NCBI RefSeq assembly: GCF_052857255.1
Contig: NC_135505.1
Coordinates: 23,604,269 to 23,668,268 of the forward strand
Length of the DNA: 64,000 nucleotides
Reading direction: 5' to 3'
Source of the DNA: Amblyomma americanum
Lineage: Eukaryota; Arthropoda; Arachnida; Ixodida; Ixodidae
The stretch's first letter is position 1, and each line of letters opens with the position of its first letter. The translations under genes were made by a program, and so were the position numbers. The notes beneath the pieces are model-generated. The model saw nothing but the letters and a program-made list of their open reading frames with translations. It did not search any database and was not told the DNA's origin. Positions 10,935 to 22,067 of this stretch are shown in pieces.

Positions 10935-11105
10935 CAGGGGAGCACATGGCCTCCGCGCGTCGCCAAGCGCTGCCGCCAAAGGCCGAGGAAAACAGGCGAC
11001 ACTGGGCACATGCGTGGGAGGAGCCGGCACTCCTTCTGCGCGTGCGGCTTTGCTGCCGATTCTCGCCGGGCAGCGCTTCGCTAAGCGCGGAAGCCATGCG
11101 CTACC
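10935..11105. repeat. Imperfect GC-rich inverted repeat
   Basis: 'atggcctccgcgcgtcgcc' at the left is matched inverted by 'gcgcggaagccatg' at the right, and 'aagcgctgccgcc' by 'gggcagcgctt'. No coding or TE assignment. Confidence 0.4.
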
Positions 11106-11284
11106 TTTCATATTGCCGCTGCCTACACACTGAATCTCTTTTTTTCTAGCCCACCTAATCTTGAATGCAAAGATGTATTGTTAGAATTTTCATGATTTAT
11201 ACTATTGCGCAAGCAACGGTCGTAGAATTTGTTCATTACTGAAGAAAAAGGAACGCCGACCAAAAGGTTGTTGTTTAAAACGAA

Positions 11285-11318
11285 GACGTTTCGGCTTCCA
11301 TACGGAAGCCTTGATCAC
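11285..11318 (-). ncRNA. Hammerhead-like motif in PLE-2 3' UTR
   Basis: Minus strand: GTGATCA, an A, a perfect 7-bp hairpin (GGCTTCC, loop GTAT, GGAAGCC), then GAAACGTC. As in PLE-1 the C3-G8 core pair is exchanged to G3-C8. A 24-bp direct duplication places a second GTGATCA half-core at 11336-11342. Stem I pairing is weak here. Confidence 0.45.
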
Positions 11319-11368
11319 TGGGGATACGGAAGCCTTGATCACTGGGCGGAAAGCCCAAAGCACAAAGC

Positions 11369-12262
11369 TTAAGTACGTCGCAGTAATCGCCCCAAGCATC
11401 TTGCGTACGTAGGCGGGAGATTGCCTGCGTTACGGTTAAGGGTTTTGTCTGTAGTTTGGATTATCAGGGATTCCAGATATCGACGTGACAGCCAATTCTT
11501 TTCTCTTGCGATGACTGATGCTTCTTCCCAAGCTATATTGTGCGTCGCGGCTTCCACGTGTTCCGCAAGTGCATTAGATGCAATCTTTTTGTTCCTGACG
11601 TCGTTCTTGTGGTCCCTCAATCGCCTTTCGAAATTCCCGCACTCGCCGATATAGCAGTAGTCGCAGTCTGCGCAGGGAATCTTATAGATGACGCCAGGAA
11701 ACTTCTCTTTCTTTATCTTGTCTTTGGCGGCCACCAGCTCATGCCTCAGCTTGCACGCAGGAACGTGAGCGACGTGCACACCCTAAGTGCGCAGAACGCG
11801 AGCCAAATACTCGCTCACGCCCGGCACATATGGGATAGCGGCTCGGGATCGGCAAGGAGGACCAACTGGTTCTGATGGGCGTGAAGACCGTTGGACAGAA
11901 TCCACGAAGTGCTTGGGGTAGCCGCATTCACTCAATTCTCGGCGCACTTGGCCTAGGTCAGCAGCCCGATCTTCTGGCCTTGGGCAGATGTTTTTGGCAC
12001 GTCGGACGAGGGAAGCCACGACGGAGCGTTTGTGGAAAACCGGGTGGACAGAATTAAAATGAAAATACCGGCCTGTGTGGGTTTCTTTTCTATAAACTTT
12101 GAAAGAAAGGCGGTTTCCACGGCGTTCCAACAAAACGTCCAGAAAAGGAAGACGGCGTGCAGCCTCCTCCTCTACAGTGAACTGAATGGAATCTTCCATG
12201 CTATTGATGTGATCTGTGAAAGATTCCATTCCTTTCCCAGATCCCAGAAGACTGCCGCGCAC
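11369..12262 (-). pseudogene. PLE-2 RT C-terminus plus GIY-YIG endonuclease
   Basis: Two abutting frames of one original protein. The upstream frame is the RT thumb and linker (about 159 codons), the downstream one the GIY-YIG nuclease (136 codons) with the zinc-binding C-x2-C pair before 'YIG', the catalytic Arg region 'FERRLRDH' and the H-x-x motif 'LAEHV'. Truncated at the N-terminus, so no autonomous activity. Confidence 0.8.
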
Positions 12263-12374
12263 GCTACATTCTCTCGCAAATAGTGCCGTTCAGTCGGTGG
12301 CTATCTTCATAGTGAAGACAGTCTTCAAACAGCACGGTAAACAAACCGCGCACTGTATAGCGGACGGTTAACGC

Positions 12375-14539
12375 CCCATTCGCGTCAAAAGACGGCGATT
12401 CGCCGTCCGGTGGAGTAAGGGCCGAAGTGGCAAAAGACGGCGAAACGCCGTCCGACTGAAAACCGTTAGTTATTGCAATAAATAAGAGATGGCGCCACAT
12501 AAAAATGTTTCCTGGTTTTTGTTTACTAATTTTTACACCAGGTAGAGATAGGTGTCTGCAAGATTCTCAAATATTTGCAAGGAGAAAAGTATTTTCCACG
12601 TGGTATTTTCCAAGCCCGCATTTCTGAGTCAAACATGGCGACGCGGCGAGGCAAGGCTCTCACGCAGGCAGAGATTGAATCGGTTCTATTTGCGAGTGAT
12701 GATGAGGACAGCGACGACACTGTAGTTGTAGATGACCTGCAAAGCAGTGATTCTGAAAGTGACTCGTCCGACGACGATGTCGGCTCTGACGCCGAGTCAA
12801 ACTCATCAGATGTGGATTGCGCGCCGCCTGCAAAAGCACCGAAGTTAGAAGACTGGAAGTGGAATCCGACTGACAGCGACAAGAAAGTGGAACAGTGTTT
12901 GTTCAGTGGGAATTCAGGGATGAAGAGAACTGTTCAGTTAGCCCTCTCTGCAAATCCGACAGCTTTGATGTCGTTCAACTGCTTGATCGGCGAAGACTTC
13001 TGGCAGATGATCGCTGATGAAACGAACGCATTTGCTGTTCTGAAACAGGCTTCAGCGCCCGATCGCTCTTGGTTTCCCACAACACCAGGTGAGATGAAGG
13101 TTTTCTTCGCCGTCTGTGTACTTATGGGCCAAGTCAAGAAAAACACAATTCAGTCATGTTGGGCACACAGATCGGTAATTAGCACACCGTTCTTCCCATC
13201 CCTGATGCCAAGGCAGCGTTATCAAGCCCTTTGTAAATACCTGCATTTCTCGGACAGTAGCGGCCAAGCACAAGGGGATAAGCTGTGGAAGTTGCGCTCA
13301 GTGTTAGAGTATGTCTTGGAAGCTTTCTCCAGTTCCTATTATCCAGAACAGCAGTTGGCAGTGGATGAGAGTCTCATGAAGTTTCGAGGCCGACTCTGCT
13401 TTGTGCAGTTCAACCCGTCGAAGAGAGCACGCTTCGGTATAAAATTTTACAAGATCTGCGAATCGACCAGTGGATACTGCCTCAAATTTGCGATATACAC
13501 CGGAAAGAGCGACAAGTTGCCTGCGACGGCTGGAATGTTGTGCAGCGAGGCCGTTGTTATTGAACTTGCAAGCGAGTACCTACCAAATGGCCATACCATT
13601 TTTGTGGACAATTGGTATAGTTCTCCGGCCCTGTTTCTGCGTGTCAAAGATTCAGGATCCAATGCTGTTGGTACAGCGAGATTGCACCGAAAAAACATGC
13701 CCAAAGATTTCAAGAAATTGAACTTGCAATGGGGTGAGTGCTCCACTGTGTTTTCCCATGGCATCATGGCTGCAAAATGGCAGGACAAAAAGCCAGTGAC
13801 AATGCTCTCAACTGTCCACGCTGCTGCAGACTTCACTGACTCGTCGAAAAAAACAAAAGATGGTCAACCGATCCGGAAACCTCGTGTTGTGCTTGACTAT
13901 AATAAAGGCATGGGAGGCGTTGACCGTCATGATCAACAGCTGGCTTCCTTCCCTATAATGCGCAGATACGCCAAAGGATACAGGAAAATTTTTTTTATGT
14001 TATGGATTTAGCTGTTTATAACAGCTATATCTTGTTCCAAAAAGCAACCGGGAAAAAAATGTCCTACGCGGATTGGAAGGTGGACTTTGTCGAACAGATC
14101 GTCGAAGAAACTGTTTTGCCAGGATATCAGCGCAGAGGGAAACCAGCTGTGGCTCCATCACCGATGCGGCTAGAAGCTTCTGAGTGGGCGCATTTTCCTC
14201 GCCAGATACTCCCCAATGCTGTGAAGGAAAATCCATCTCGAAGATGTGTGGTCTGCAAAGCACAGGGGAAGAGAAGTGAAAGCCGTTGGCAGTGTGTAAA
14301 AAGGAACGTCGCACTTCACATGCCAGAGTGTTTTAAAATTTATCATACGCGAAAGAATTTCTAATTCCGAAAATGTGTGCGTGCTTTGAGAGCAAAATAA
14401 AACCATTTTTTTTGCGCTATGACTTTTCTAGCGCAAGTTATCGCGGTTTGTTTGCAGCGACATCGGTCGCGCCGCGCGCTCAAAAAATGTCGCGGATGGC
14501 AGCGCGCGGAACGCGGATGAAGCGGCGGAAGCGAATGGG
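12375..14539 (+). mobile_element. piggyBac transposon, nearly intact
   Basis: A 2.17-kb DNA transposon. Terminal inverted repeats begin CCCATTCGC at 12375 and end GCGAATGGG at 14539, with sub-terminal palindromes such as 'gacggcgattcgccgtc' and a related one at about 12437-12458. Both sides carry TTAA (12368-12371, 14540-14543), the piggyBac target site; the match extends to TTAACGC. It encodes one transposase with a single frameshift. Confidence 0.9.
12635..14364 (+). pseudogene. piggyBac transposase (PGBD-like), one frameshift
   Basis: Cut-and-paste transposase of the DDE_Tnp_1_7 family. The ATG at 12635 gives 'MATRRGKALTQAEIE' and an acidic N-terminus typical of PGBD4-like proteins. The three catalytic Asp lie in 'AVDESLMKFRG' (about 13357), 'IFVDNWYSS' (about 13605) and 'GGVDRHDQQ' (about 13918). 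The C-terminal Cys/His finger is 'RRCVVCKAQGKRSESRWQC' onward, ending at 14364. The frame breaks at the T8 run near 13989-13996; one T more or fewer would reconnect the frames, so a sequencing slip is possible. Full family length, all catalytic residues present. Confidence 0.9.
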
Positions 14540-15442
14540 TTAACGCCTTGATTACACTCATAAGTGACGCTGCCAAACGTCGGAGCCGGAGGCGTCTGGG
14601 CCGTCACCTGGTATACAGTGCGCGATTCTATTTCGTGCTCTTTCCGGGCCATTTGAGAATCGCTTTTTCAGGTAATGCTGTCAGGCTCGAAGGACAGTAT
14701 TATAGTGATCAAATGAAGTGCACACGGCAGCATGTCAGAGTATATACACGGGAAGCTTGCGTGATTCGGCGGAAGACACCCAGCGGATAGAGCGCCTTTC
14801 GGGCGAATGTCCGGCTTCACAACACACTTTTATCGTGACATTAATACGATTGCGTCGAAATAATAATAATAATTGGTTATTGGGGAAAGGAAATGGCGCA
14901 GTACCTGTCTAATATATCGTTGGACACCTGAACCGCGCCGTAAGGGAAGGAACAAGGGAGGGAGTGAAAAGTCGAAATGACGCAGAATGCTTTTTAATGT
15001 CTTCTTCAAAGCACTGCCAAACTATTAACAGCCACTTCCATGAGTACTCTATGAAGCGAGAAAAGTATTTATATAAGTTTTGCTCACGTATGTTTCTAGG
15101 AGCCGCGCTCCACTTCCGCAACCCCCCCCCCCCCCCCCCCCCCGCAGCCGGGAATCACCGCCACGCGCACTTAACGCGGTGTCTTAAGTAGATATCGCCT
15201 TCAGAATGACCCCCCATACTTTCAGGATTTGTTCTAGGATGAACTTTGTTGTTCTCCACCAAGGTACAACATTGTAGGCGCCCTATGAAGTCAGAAAATT
15301 TTTTGAAAGCCTTTGCTTCAATGTGTTCTTATATGGGGGCTAAGCCTACTTTCAACCCCCGGCTTTGCCCCAGACGTCCCAGCCGGCGACAGCGGCGCCA
15401 CCACATCTTGCTTAAGTCGCAGATCGGTGTTGGCCTATAGTA
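14540..15442. other. Intronic, SINE debris and poly-C
   Basis: No gene. 14862-14975 ('ggttattggggaaaggaaatggcgcag', 'tggacacctgaaccgcgccgtaaggg') is a tail fragment of a second, minus-oriented tick SINE-like family also seen at 51255-51306. A poly-C tract fills 15121-15143. Confidence 0.5.
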
Positions 15443-16162
15443 CCCCTCAAGAGGAAAATATAAACATTTGTATATTAGGGGGGCTCACCTATGGGACTGA
15501 AACGCGGAGGCTAACGAAAAGGCTTCAACTTAGAGTGCATTAAAGAGGAATCTGAACTCATCTTTTTACCGCGGAAACTCAGTCTACACGTTCCTAGCAT
15601 TCTTATACCCTAGTTACACGGCCGGCTTAACCGCGGTTAAGCGCAACCGTGGTTAGGCGGAGTTAACCTTGGTTATCGTGAACTGCAGTTTGGTGGTGTT
15701 ACACGCGGAAATTTGTTCTCGGTGTGCGCAGTTGTGTCGGTCACGTTGTTGCTCCAGAAGAGAAATCTGCACGGCTAATTTAACGCAAGTGGTACACAAA
15801 ATCTTACCTAAAACACAAACGTAGGAAGTTTTCTTCGAACGAAGTTTGGTTACATCTGTGCAGGGAAATTTGTTGTCCCGAGGTTATTGAAAGTCAGACA
15901 AAACTTAAGAAAGTCTTTCGACATTGGGTGCAGTCGACTCAGCAGGCGACCCGAGAGCCAAGTCAATCCCGTCTGCTTTGGCTCTCTCTGCGACTTGCCG
16001 CCCGTCTTCCTGCCGCGCTCCACGTTTCATTTTACCAACTATTTTCCTATTTTAATTGTTCGCTAGAATAAGTGTTATTTTAAATTCTCTTCTATCATCT
16101 CTTATTGTGGTTTGCGTGTGAGTGCCGTGGCGCCGTGCGTCAGCGCGAAGTCATACATCGTG

Positions 16163-17430
16163 ATGGCTCACAGCAAGCCCGTGCCGGACGCTGTGGACAG
16201 AGGCTGCGGGTTCCTGGCTATGTTCGCCGCCTGTCAGACGGAAATGCAGCAGCGACGTTTGCGGCAGCTCGCAATTCTCGACGAGCTGGAAGAACGGCAA
16301 GCTGAACAAGAGCAAGCGGAGAGAACGTGCAGGCGTCTGCAAGCCTTAGCTGCAAGGCTGTGCTCGCGTGAGCGTAGTGTGTGGACTTACCCCCGGAAAC
16401 GTCGTGGTATGAAACAACTCTCCCGCACCTTCCGGAGAGTGGCTTCAGAGAAAATTTTCGAATGACCAGGAGCACATTTCAGTACATCGTGGGTGTGTGC
16501 GAGTGCATGAAGCGGCGCGATACGAACATGCGCAAGGCGATACCGCTGCGCAAACGTGTGGCGATTGCCATATATCGCCTAGCCACCTCAGCAGAAGAGA
16601 GGACGGTCGCAAATGTGTTTGGAGTGAGCCGCTCATCAGTAAACAATATTGTGAGGGAGTTTTGCGACACGATGGTGGAAGTGCTGGAACCTCGGTATAT
16701 AAAAATGCCGAGGACGCACGAGCTGGCCGAACATCTCCGGCAGTTTGCAGCAGTCGCAGGCTTCCCGCAGGGCGTAGGAGCTGTCGACGGCTGCCACATT
16801 GAAGTTTGTCCACCCTCGGAACACGCTGTGGGTTACCACAATTATAAGGGGTGGTACAGCACAACTCTTTTGGCTGTCGCAGACCACCGGTACAAATTTT
16901 TGTACACGAACACTGGGTCTCCTGGCCGAAACCATGATGCTGCAGTTTTTGAAGTGTCGCGGCTTCCAAAGATTCTGGACAGCGATTTGTTCAAGAGGGA
17001 AGTGAGAGAAATTGAAGGTGTGCAGATTGGGCCTCTCTTCCTTGCCGACCAAGCTTTCCCACTGCAGAAGAATGTAATGAAGCCCTTCCCACATTCCGGC
17101 ATTATCGGTTCTGATGCACAGGAATTTAATTTTCGCCTTTCTAGTGCCAGACGTGTGGTGGAAAATGCTTTTGGGCGCCTCGAGGCACGCTTCAGAATTC
17201 CACTGAAGGGCCTGGAATGTGACATTGTTAATGTACCCTATGTCATTCGAGCATGCTGTGTCCTTCACAACATATGTGAAGAACTTACCGACAGCTGTGA
17301 CTCTAACTGGCTGGATGTGGTGCATGTAGAAGACAGGCGACGGCCACAGCCCGTCTGCACAAGCAGTCAAGTGGAACCTTCAGGGGTGGCCGTAAGAAAT
17401 GCCCTGGCAAAGCACCTTGCTTCAAAGTGA
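16163..17430 (+). pseudogene. Harbinger (HARBI1-like) transposase, one frameshift
   Basis: DDE_Tnp_4 nuclease of the PIF/Harbinger superfamily. The likely ATG is 16163 ('MAHSKPVPDAV'), giving an N-terminal coiled-coil rich in Gln/Glu/Arg. A frame break in the C5 run at 16390-16394 (one C short) separates this from the main domain, which runs intact to TGA at 17428-17430. HTH-like region 'NVFGVSRSSVNNIV'; catalytic residues in 'GAVDGCHIEV' (D), 'GSPGRNHDAAVF' (D) and 'RRVVENAFGRLEARFR' (E). Length fits the family. Homopolymer slip means a sequencing error cannot be excluded. Confidence 0.9.
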
Positions 17431-17519
17431 AATGCCTTGCATTTACTGCCATGTTGGTGCATGAGTTTATTTCAGTGTGTTTTGTGGCATACAGGTCGAA
17501 AATATTTATCCAACTGTGC

Positions 17520-18136
17520 ATATTCCGGATGTTTCAGGGAAGGTGATCACTAATTTTTCAAAATAAGGTTTTTGAGGCAACGAGAAGCAATTTGCGGCAT
17601 AGTAGTACGAGTGTTGGCGGACGTCAAAAACAGGCGGACGTCAAAAACAGGCGAATCATCTTAACTAGCAAAGTGCGTAACTAAGTTATAATAGTTAGCT
17701 TTTAACTATTACCAATAGGCACTTGATCGCAATTAGAGGTTTGTAGCCGGCCATTAGTAATAGCCATATCAGTTTTTGAATTTCAAAAATGCCATTTCTC
17801 TCGCCGCTGTGGCACAACAAAATTTGGCTATTTCGACTAGTTACGACTCCTGGAGGGGTTGCTTTGCCTACATACTGTTCGAAAGTGCATGTATTATAGC
17901 ACGATGTAGCCAAATTCTGTCGTGCCACAGCACCGAGGGTAATGGCATTTTCGAATTTCTAAACTGATATGGCCATTCTTAACGGTCTGCTACAAATCTC
18001 TAATTGCAAGCAGGTGTCTTTTGGCAATACTTTAAAAGTTAACTATTAGAATTTAATCACTTAGCTATTTAACATGATTCACCTCAAAAACCTTATCTTT
18101 AAACATGAGTGATCACCTTCCCTGAAACACCAGGTA
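17520..18136. repeat. MITE with TGTTTCAGGGAAGG ends
   Basis: Inverted termini: 'tgtttcagggaaggtgatcact' and 'aataaggtttttgaggc' on the left mirror 'gcctcaaaaaccttat' (with changes) and 'gtgatcaccttccctgaaaca' on the right. The interior is itself partly palindromic ('tcgccgctgtggcacaac' against 'gtcgtgccacagcaccg'). No coding potential. It lies downstream of the transposase stop codon, inside Harbinger. Confidence 0.65.
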
Positions 18137-18248
18137 TGTGCTTTTAAGCTGCTTTTGGTTCATCTGTGTTCATTTCTCATTTTCATATGTGAAATCTTTG
18201 CAACCGTTCTGCAGTCTGAACAGGAAGTGACGTCTCCATTCCATGTAG

Positions 18249-18328
18249 GAAAAACAACTGCGCTTAACAGACGAAGACAGAGGCAGAACATAGACATAGT
18301 CTTCGTCTGTAAGCACGCAGTTGTTTTT
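18249..18328. repeat. Short hairpin
   Basis: Arms 18249-18278 ('aaaaacaactgcgcttaacag', 'acgaagac') and 18299-18328, inverted, with a 20-nt loop. The arm sequence resembles PLE termini ('gcgc..aac..acgaagac'), but the diagnostic box is not present. Confidence 0.5.
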
Positions 18329-18685
18329 CAAAGAGCATGAACAAAGTATCTCATCAAAAAGTTCAGAAGACGGAAATTGTGGCAAAACTTAATCGCTCAG
18401 CAGTATAAACATGCAGCCACAAACTGCAGTGTGTGCCTGCATAATCCACCCCTCAGTTCATGGCTTCTGTTCTATATGCAGTGAGGAAATTTAGGTGCCT
18501 CATGATTTCGGTGTGCCAGAAACGTTTGTGACCACTTGTACATTAGTAACTGTACACAAGTTCTTGCATTGTCCATGTCAACTTTGAGGAATTCTAGAAA
18601 AGTTGAAACAGGTTTCTGCATAAGCATTGTCAACAGCATATCATTACTGGCAGTGCCTTGCTTGTTACAGACAGGACAGAATCAA

Positions 18686-19069
18686 TTATTCTTTATTCTC
18701 CTTGGATTGCAAATAGTCCTTCATCACCTGTAGCATGCCCTTCTGCACCTCATTGCTCTCTTTCTGGAGCTCGATGAGTTGCTTTCGCAGCTCGCTGCTT
18801 TCCTTCGCAGCCTTTGCTGCACGTTCCTCAGCCTGTTGATGCATGGCCATCAGCTCACGAAGCAGTGAGCTGGAAGGCCGCTTCCTGCGAAGATTGGACT
18901 TTCCACATCGCTCCCCACTTGTCCCCTGCTCCCTGCCTGCTGGCTCGCTGCCTGCCGTGCTGTCATTACCCTCTTCCAGAGTGCAGGGAATTGTAAAGGG
19001 GACGGGTATCAAGTTGTCCTCGTACTCAAAGACAATCTCTTGCCCAGTGTGGGCTGGATCCTCTGGCAT
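18686..19069 (-). CDS. Harbinger Myb-like protein, exon 3
   Basis: Last exon of the element's second gene. It begins after an AG acceptor in phase 0 ('MPEDPAHTGQEIVF') and ends in TAA at 18686-18688. An acidic stretch and a basic patch ('NLRRKRPSSSLLREL') precede a coiled-coil ('HQQAEERAAKAAKESSELRK..'), a layout usual for the C-terminus of Harbinger Myb-like proteins, which bind the terminal repeats and help import the transposase. Confidence 0.75.
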   Translation of the reverse strand: MPEDPAHTGQEIVFEYEDNLIPVPFTIPCTLEEGNDSTAGSEPAGREQGTSGERCGKSNLRRKRPSSSLLRELMAMHQQAEERAAKAAKESSELRKQLIELQKESNEVQKGMLQVMKDYLQSKENKE

Positions 19070-20147
19070 CTGTGAATGGAGGAAAAAAGAGAAAATGACA
19101 AAGATATGTCAGCCACTAAAATACAGAATCATATGATAATTGGTAGGCAAGTAAAGCCTTGATCACAGACTCTTGAAAACATAACAGGACAAGATACAGA
19201 GAAATCGCAGGGGGATAAGAGAGCTTCCTACTCATTAGTAAAAACAGACTGTCTTACGGCGCAAACTTTGCATTGCCTCTTGTCCTTGTGTAACTCTATT
19301 AATTTTTGAATGTGAGGAAATCCTTGTGCTGGAGCACCATGTCAATTTTACACTGAACACAACATGGCTGCCACATGTTGTGGAAAAATGACTTATGATG
19401 GCCGTGCTGCTACATACGCCACTCATGTCAATAGTGGCACGCTGTCCAATCCCTGCAATTAATTTCTTGTACTTAAACTTTTCTTGTCAAAGAGCATATA
19501 TGAAGCCTCACTGAAAGAGTCTGGGCCGTCACATTTTGAGATGCATTGCACATTGTGCCGAGAGGCTCAATTCTGTGTTCTGTGTATGATGTCCAAGCAC
19601 AAAAACCATTTTGTAAGGAAGCTACTGAAAACACTCTATAGGACTGTGCGTAAGGTCCTCCTTGTCACTTACTCATTTGCCACATTGGTTTTTAATGTTT
19701 TTGTTGGGTTTTCGACAACTATGATTTCTTTCATGTGTTCTTGCTTATATATACCTTGCTGTTATGTTCATATGCTTATCTCTTTCGACCATGCTCATTC
19801 TATTCTTTTCAATAAAAACACGTCAAGTTCTGAGTGAGGTGGCTCTTCGCATTGTTTGTGTAGTTTGCTTTTGGTGTCGTGTAGTGCTTCGATGCAACCT
19901 AGATCGACATCAATTAGCCCTTTGTAAGCAACGATGCGGTACGACACAAATGGAGAAGCAAAGGCATGTTTGCACACATGATATTGCTTTCAACTCTCTG
20001 TTTATTCCTTTTTCCGTACTGTTCCTCAAAAACTTTATAGTGGTTTCTGAAAGGTGTCTGCAAAGAGGAATGGAAAGCAGGCACATAGCATTCACTACGC
20101 TGCTACCAGGCTGAACTGTGCTACAGGCAAAAAAAAAAAAACATTAC

Positions 20148-20274
20148 CTCCACGCTCTCCTGCATCAGGTCACTGTCATTTACTGGCAGTGTGCCAAGAA
20201 AAGAGTGCAGCTGTCAATAAAAGGGCCACTGCACTCCTTTAGATCCAGTGGACGATCCAGATCGCCTGAGCTTC
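20148..20274 (-). pseudogene. Harbinger Myb-like protein, exon 2, with in-frame stop
   Basis: 127 nt, AG acceptor (minus strand) and GTAATG donor. It takes the split codon from exon 1, reads 'KLRRSGSSTGSKGVQWPFY', then TGA in place of an expected Trp, then 'QLHSFLGTLPVNDSDLMQES' and ends in phase 0 with exon 3. The phases of all three exons fit, so the exon structure is well supported and the TGA is a true nonsense change in this copy. Confidence 0.7.
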
Positions 20275-20523
20275 CTAGAATGAAAGACAGTATTAGTCCA
20301 TGAAACTGTGTCACGAAAATACCCAAGGTACAATTACTTTTAAGAGAAAAATGGAGGAAAGGTGGCACTCGTGCTATTGAACACATTCAGCGAATAAAGC
20401 TGTACAGCTCGAGTAGCACCTGTATTAGCATGTCTACATGCAGCAGTTTAGCCTCAGCTAGTGGAAAGGTACATTGTTGACCACCTACCATAGGTCAAGC
20501 TATGCATGCATCAAGAAGGAAAC

Positions 20524-21174
20524 ATGTTGAATTAACACTCTCGTCTGGGCGAGTTGGTTCATTTCTAACAAATAATGAACTTGCGCAAAGAAAACAGGAC
20601 ACAACAAAGTAACACATACGACAAGAACAGAGCGCAACTTCCAACTAGATTATTAAGAGCAGGCAACTTGAATATATAGCAGTGTTAGCCAACAGAAAGA
20701 TTACAAAACCAAAAGAAAGATAAACCACATGCGCTGTTAATACCAGCAAGCCGCTGCCAAGGGTACAACCAGATATCATTCTGTCAAACTGATATGATAC
20801 TCCATAACAATCAAAACATAAAACCAAAAAAGAGAAACTGAAGAATCATGAGGTGAACAATGAACACAGGGAATATGAGATATATTCACCTCAAGATTCT
20901 TCAGTTTCTATTTTTTGGTTTTATGTTTTGATTGTTATGGAGTATCATACCAGTTTGACAGAATGATATCAGGTTGTACCCTTGGCAGCGGCTTGCTGGT
21001 ATTAACAGCGCATGTGGTTTATCTTTCTTTTGGTTTTGTAATCTTTCTGTTGGCTAACACTGCTATATATTCAAGTTGCCTGCTCTTAATAAACTAGTTG
21101 GAAGTTGCGCTCTGTTCTTGTCGTATGTGTTACTTTGTTGTGTCCTGTTTTCTTTGCGCAAGTTCATTATTTGT
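20524..21174. repeat. Long PLE-type fold-back (inverted repeat)
   Basis: Two arms of about 290 bp (20566-20860, 20886-21174), nearly identical when inverted, with a loop of about 25 nt. It begins with the box 'tgggcgagttggttcatt' (20552). The flanking duplication is AAGAAGGAAAC (20513-20523, 21175-21185), 11 bp. Arm ends carry 'gcgcaaagaaaacaggacac', a PLE-terminus-like stretch. The paired open frames at 20645-20827 and 20915-21097 are mirror images of each other and not genes. Confidence 0.8.
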
Positions 21175-21266
21175 AAGAAGGAAACGCGTGTGTGCTGCTG
21201 GCGCAAGCCATTTGTGGCAATGGCGAAGTCTGCCCTTTACACGCTGTCGATGAAACGTTAAAATAC

Positions 21267-21504
21267 GGTTTGGTTTGGTTTATATGGGTTTAACGCCCCA
21301 AAGCGACTCGGGCTACGAGAGAGACCGTAGTGCACGGCTCCGGAATTTCGACCGCCTGGGGTTCTTTAACGTGCACTGCCATCGCACAGTACACGGGCCA
21401 GCAGCATTTCGCCTCCATCGAAAAGCTACCTCCGCGGCCGGGATCGAAGCCACGCCTTTTAAGTCCACAGCTGAGCACCATTACCACTGAGCCATTGCGG
21501 TGCC
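21267..21504 (-). mobile_element. tRNA-derived SINE (Ruka-like)
   Basis: Minus-oriented SINE. The tRNA-like head lies at the right ('ccgcaatggctcagtggtaatgg' and B-box 'ggcttcgatcccgg' on the minus strand). The body includes the diagnostic 'ggggttctttaacgtgcactg' and the left end is a 'ggtttggtttggttt' run. It sits in the intron of Harbinger's Myb-like gene. Confidence 0.78.
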
Positions 21505-21804
21505 TAAAAATATGCACGCTACAAAGGAAATGTACGCGGTCAGTGCAACCAAGCTTAGTTCAGGATCACACCGCACCACGTACAGGAAAGGACACGCAAC
21601 TCGTACTAAACTGTGTGTTCTGCTCACGACCGCCAGCCGGTCGAGGTTCTGCTGAACGCTACGAGATTGGCAGTCACTCGGACGAGCCAGGCTACGATAG
21701 CGGCTGCCGCTCGTCACACACACACACTGGTGTTTACACGCGGAACCAAAATAGACGGTAAACATCGTTACTTGAGAAGGAACAACAAAAGATTTAGTGC
21801 TTAC

Positions 21805-22067
21805 CGGTATTGCTTGTTCAAGATTTCAAGCTTCTGCCGCACCTGCTTTGCCGTGTACGGTCCCTCGCCCGACGGCAGGCCCGCGTTCAACAACTCTGCC
21901 ATCGCATTATATATGCGCGCATTGCGCGTGTTTGAGCGCAGTGCGCTAAGGTTGTCCTCCCAGATTCGTATCAACGCCTCTGTAGTCACAGTAGGCCAGT
22001 TGACACGCTTCTGGGAGGACGCTTCGCTGGCCATGGCACTGGGCTCGACCGACATGGTGGCAGCCAT
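21805..22067 (-). CDS. Harbinger Myb-like protein, exon 1 (Myb/SANT domain)
   Basis: Start ATG at 22065-22067 ('MAATMSVEPSAMASEA'). It holds a trihelix/MADF-like Myb domain: 'WPTVTTEALIRIWEDNLSAL', 'ARIYNAMAELLNAG' and 'TAKQVRQKLEILNKQY', with spaced Trp/aromatic residues. It ends at a GTAAGC donor (21804-21799) in phase 2. The first intron (20275-21804) later received a fold-back and a SINE. Confidence 0.75.

Larger units (their letters stand above)
11205..12290 (-). mobile_element. PLE-2: 5'-truncated Penelope-like element
   Basis: Minus-strand PLE of a second subfamily. Frame 12262-11783 carries the post-catalytic RT region ('IQFTVEEEAARRLPFLDVLL', 'GYPKHFVDS'), and 11779-11369 carries a complete GIY-YIG endonuclease ('VIYKIPCADCDYCYIGECG', 'RRLRDHKNDV', 'NALAEHV', terminal 'NLPPTYARCLG'). 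A single frame slip and stop at about 11780 separate the two. The RYVDD part is missing: the copy is cut near 12290, 85 bp before piggyBac. The 3' UTR holds a hammerhead-like motif. Confidence 0.85.

Noticed and set aside
12526..12882. Ser-rich minus-strand protein
   Set aside because: Antisense shadow of the acidic N-terminus of the piggyBac transposase.
16445..17370. Minus-strand frames of 174 and 244 codons
   Set aside because: Antisense to the Harbinger transposase, with no domain of their own.
20645..21097. Two near-identical 60-residue hydrophobic proteins on opposite strands
   Set aside because: They are the two arms of the fold-back at 20524-21174, mirror images rather than a gene pair.
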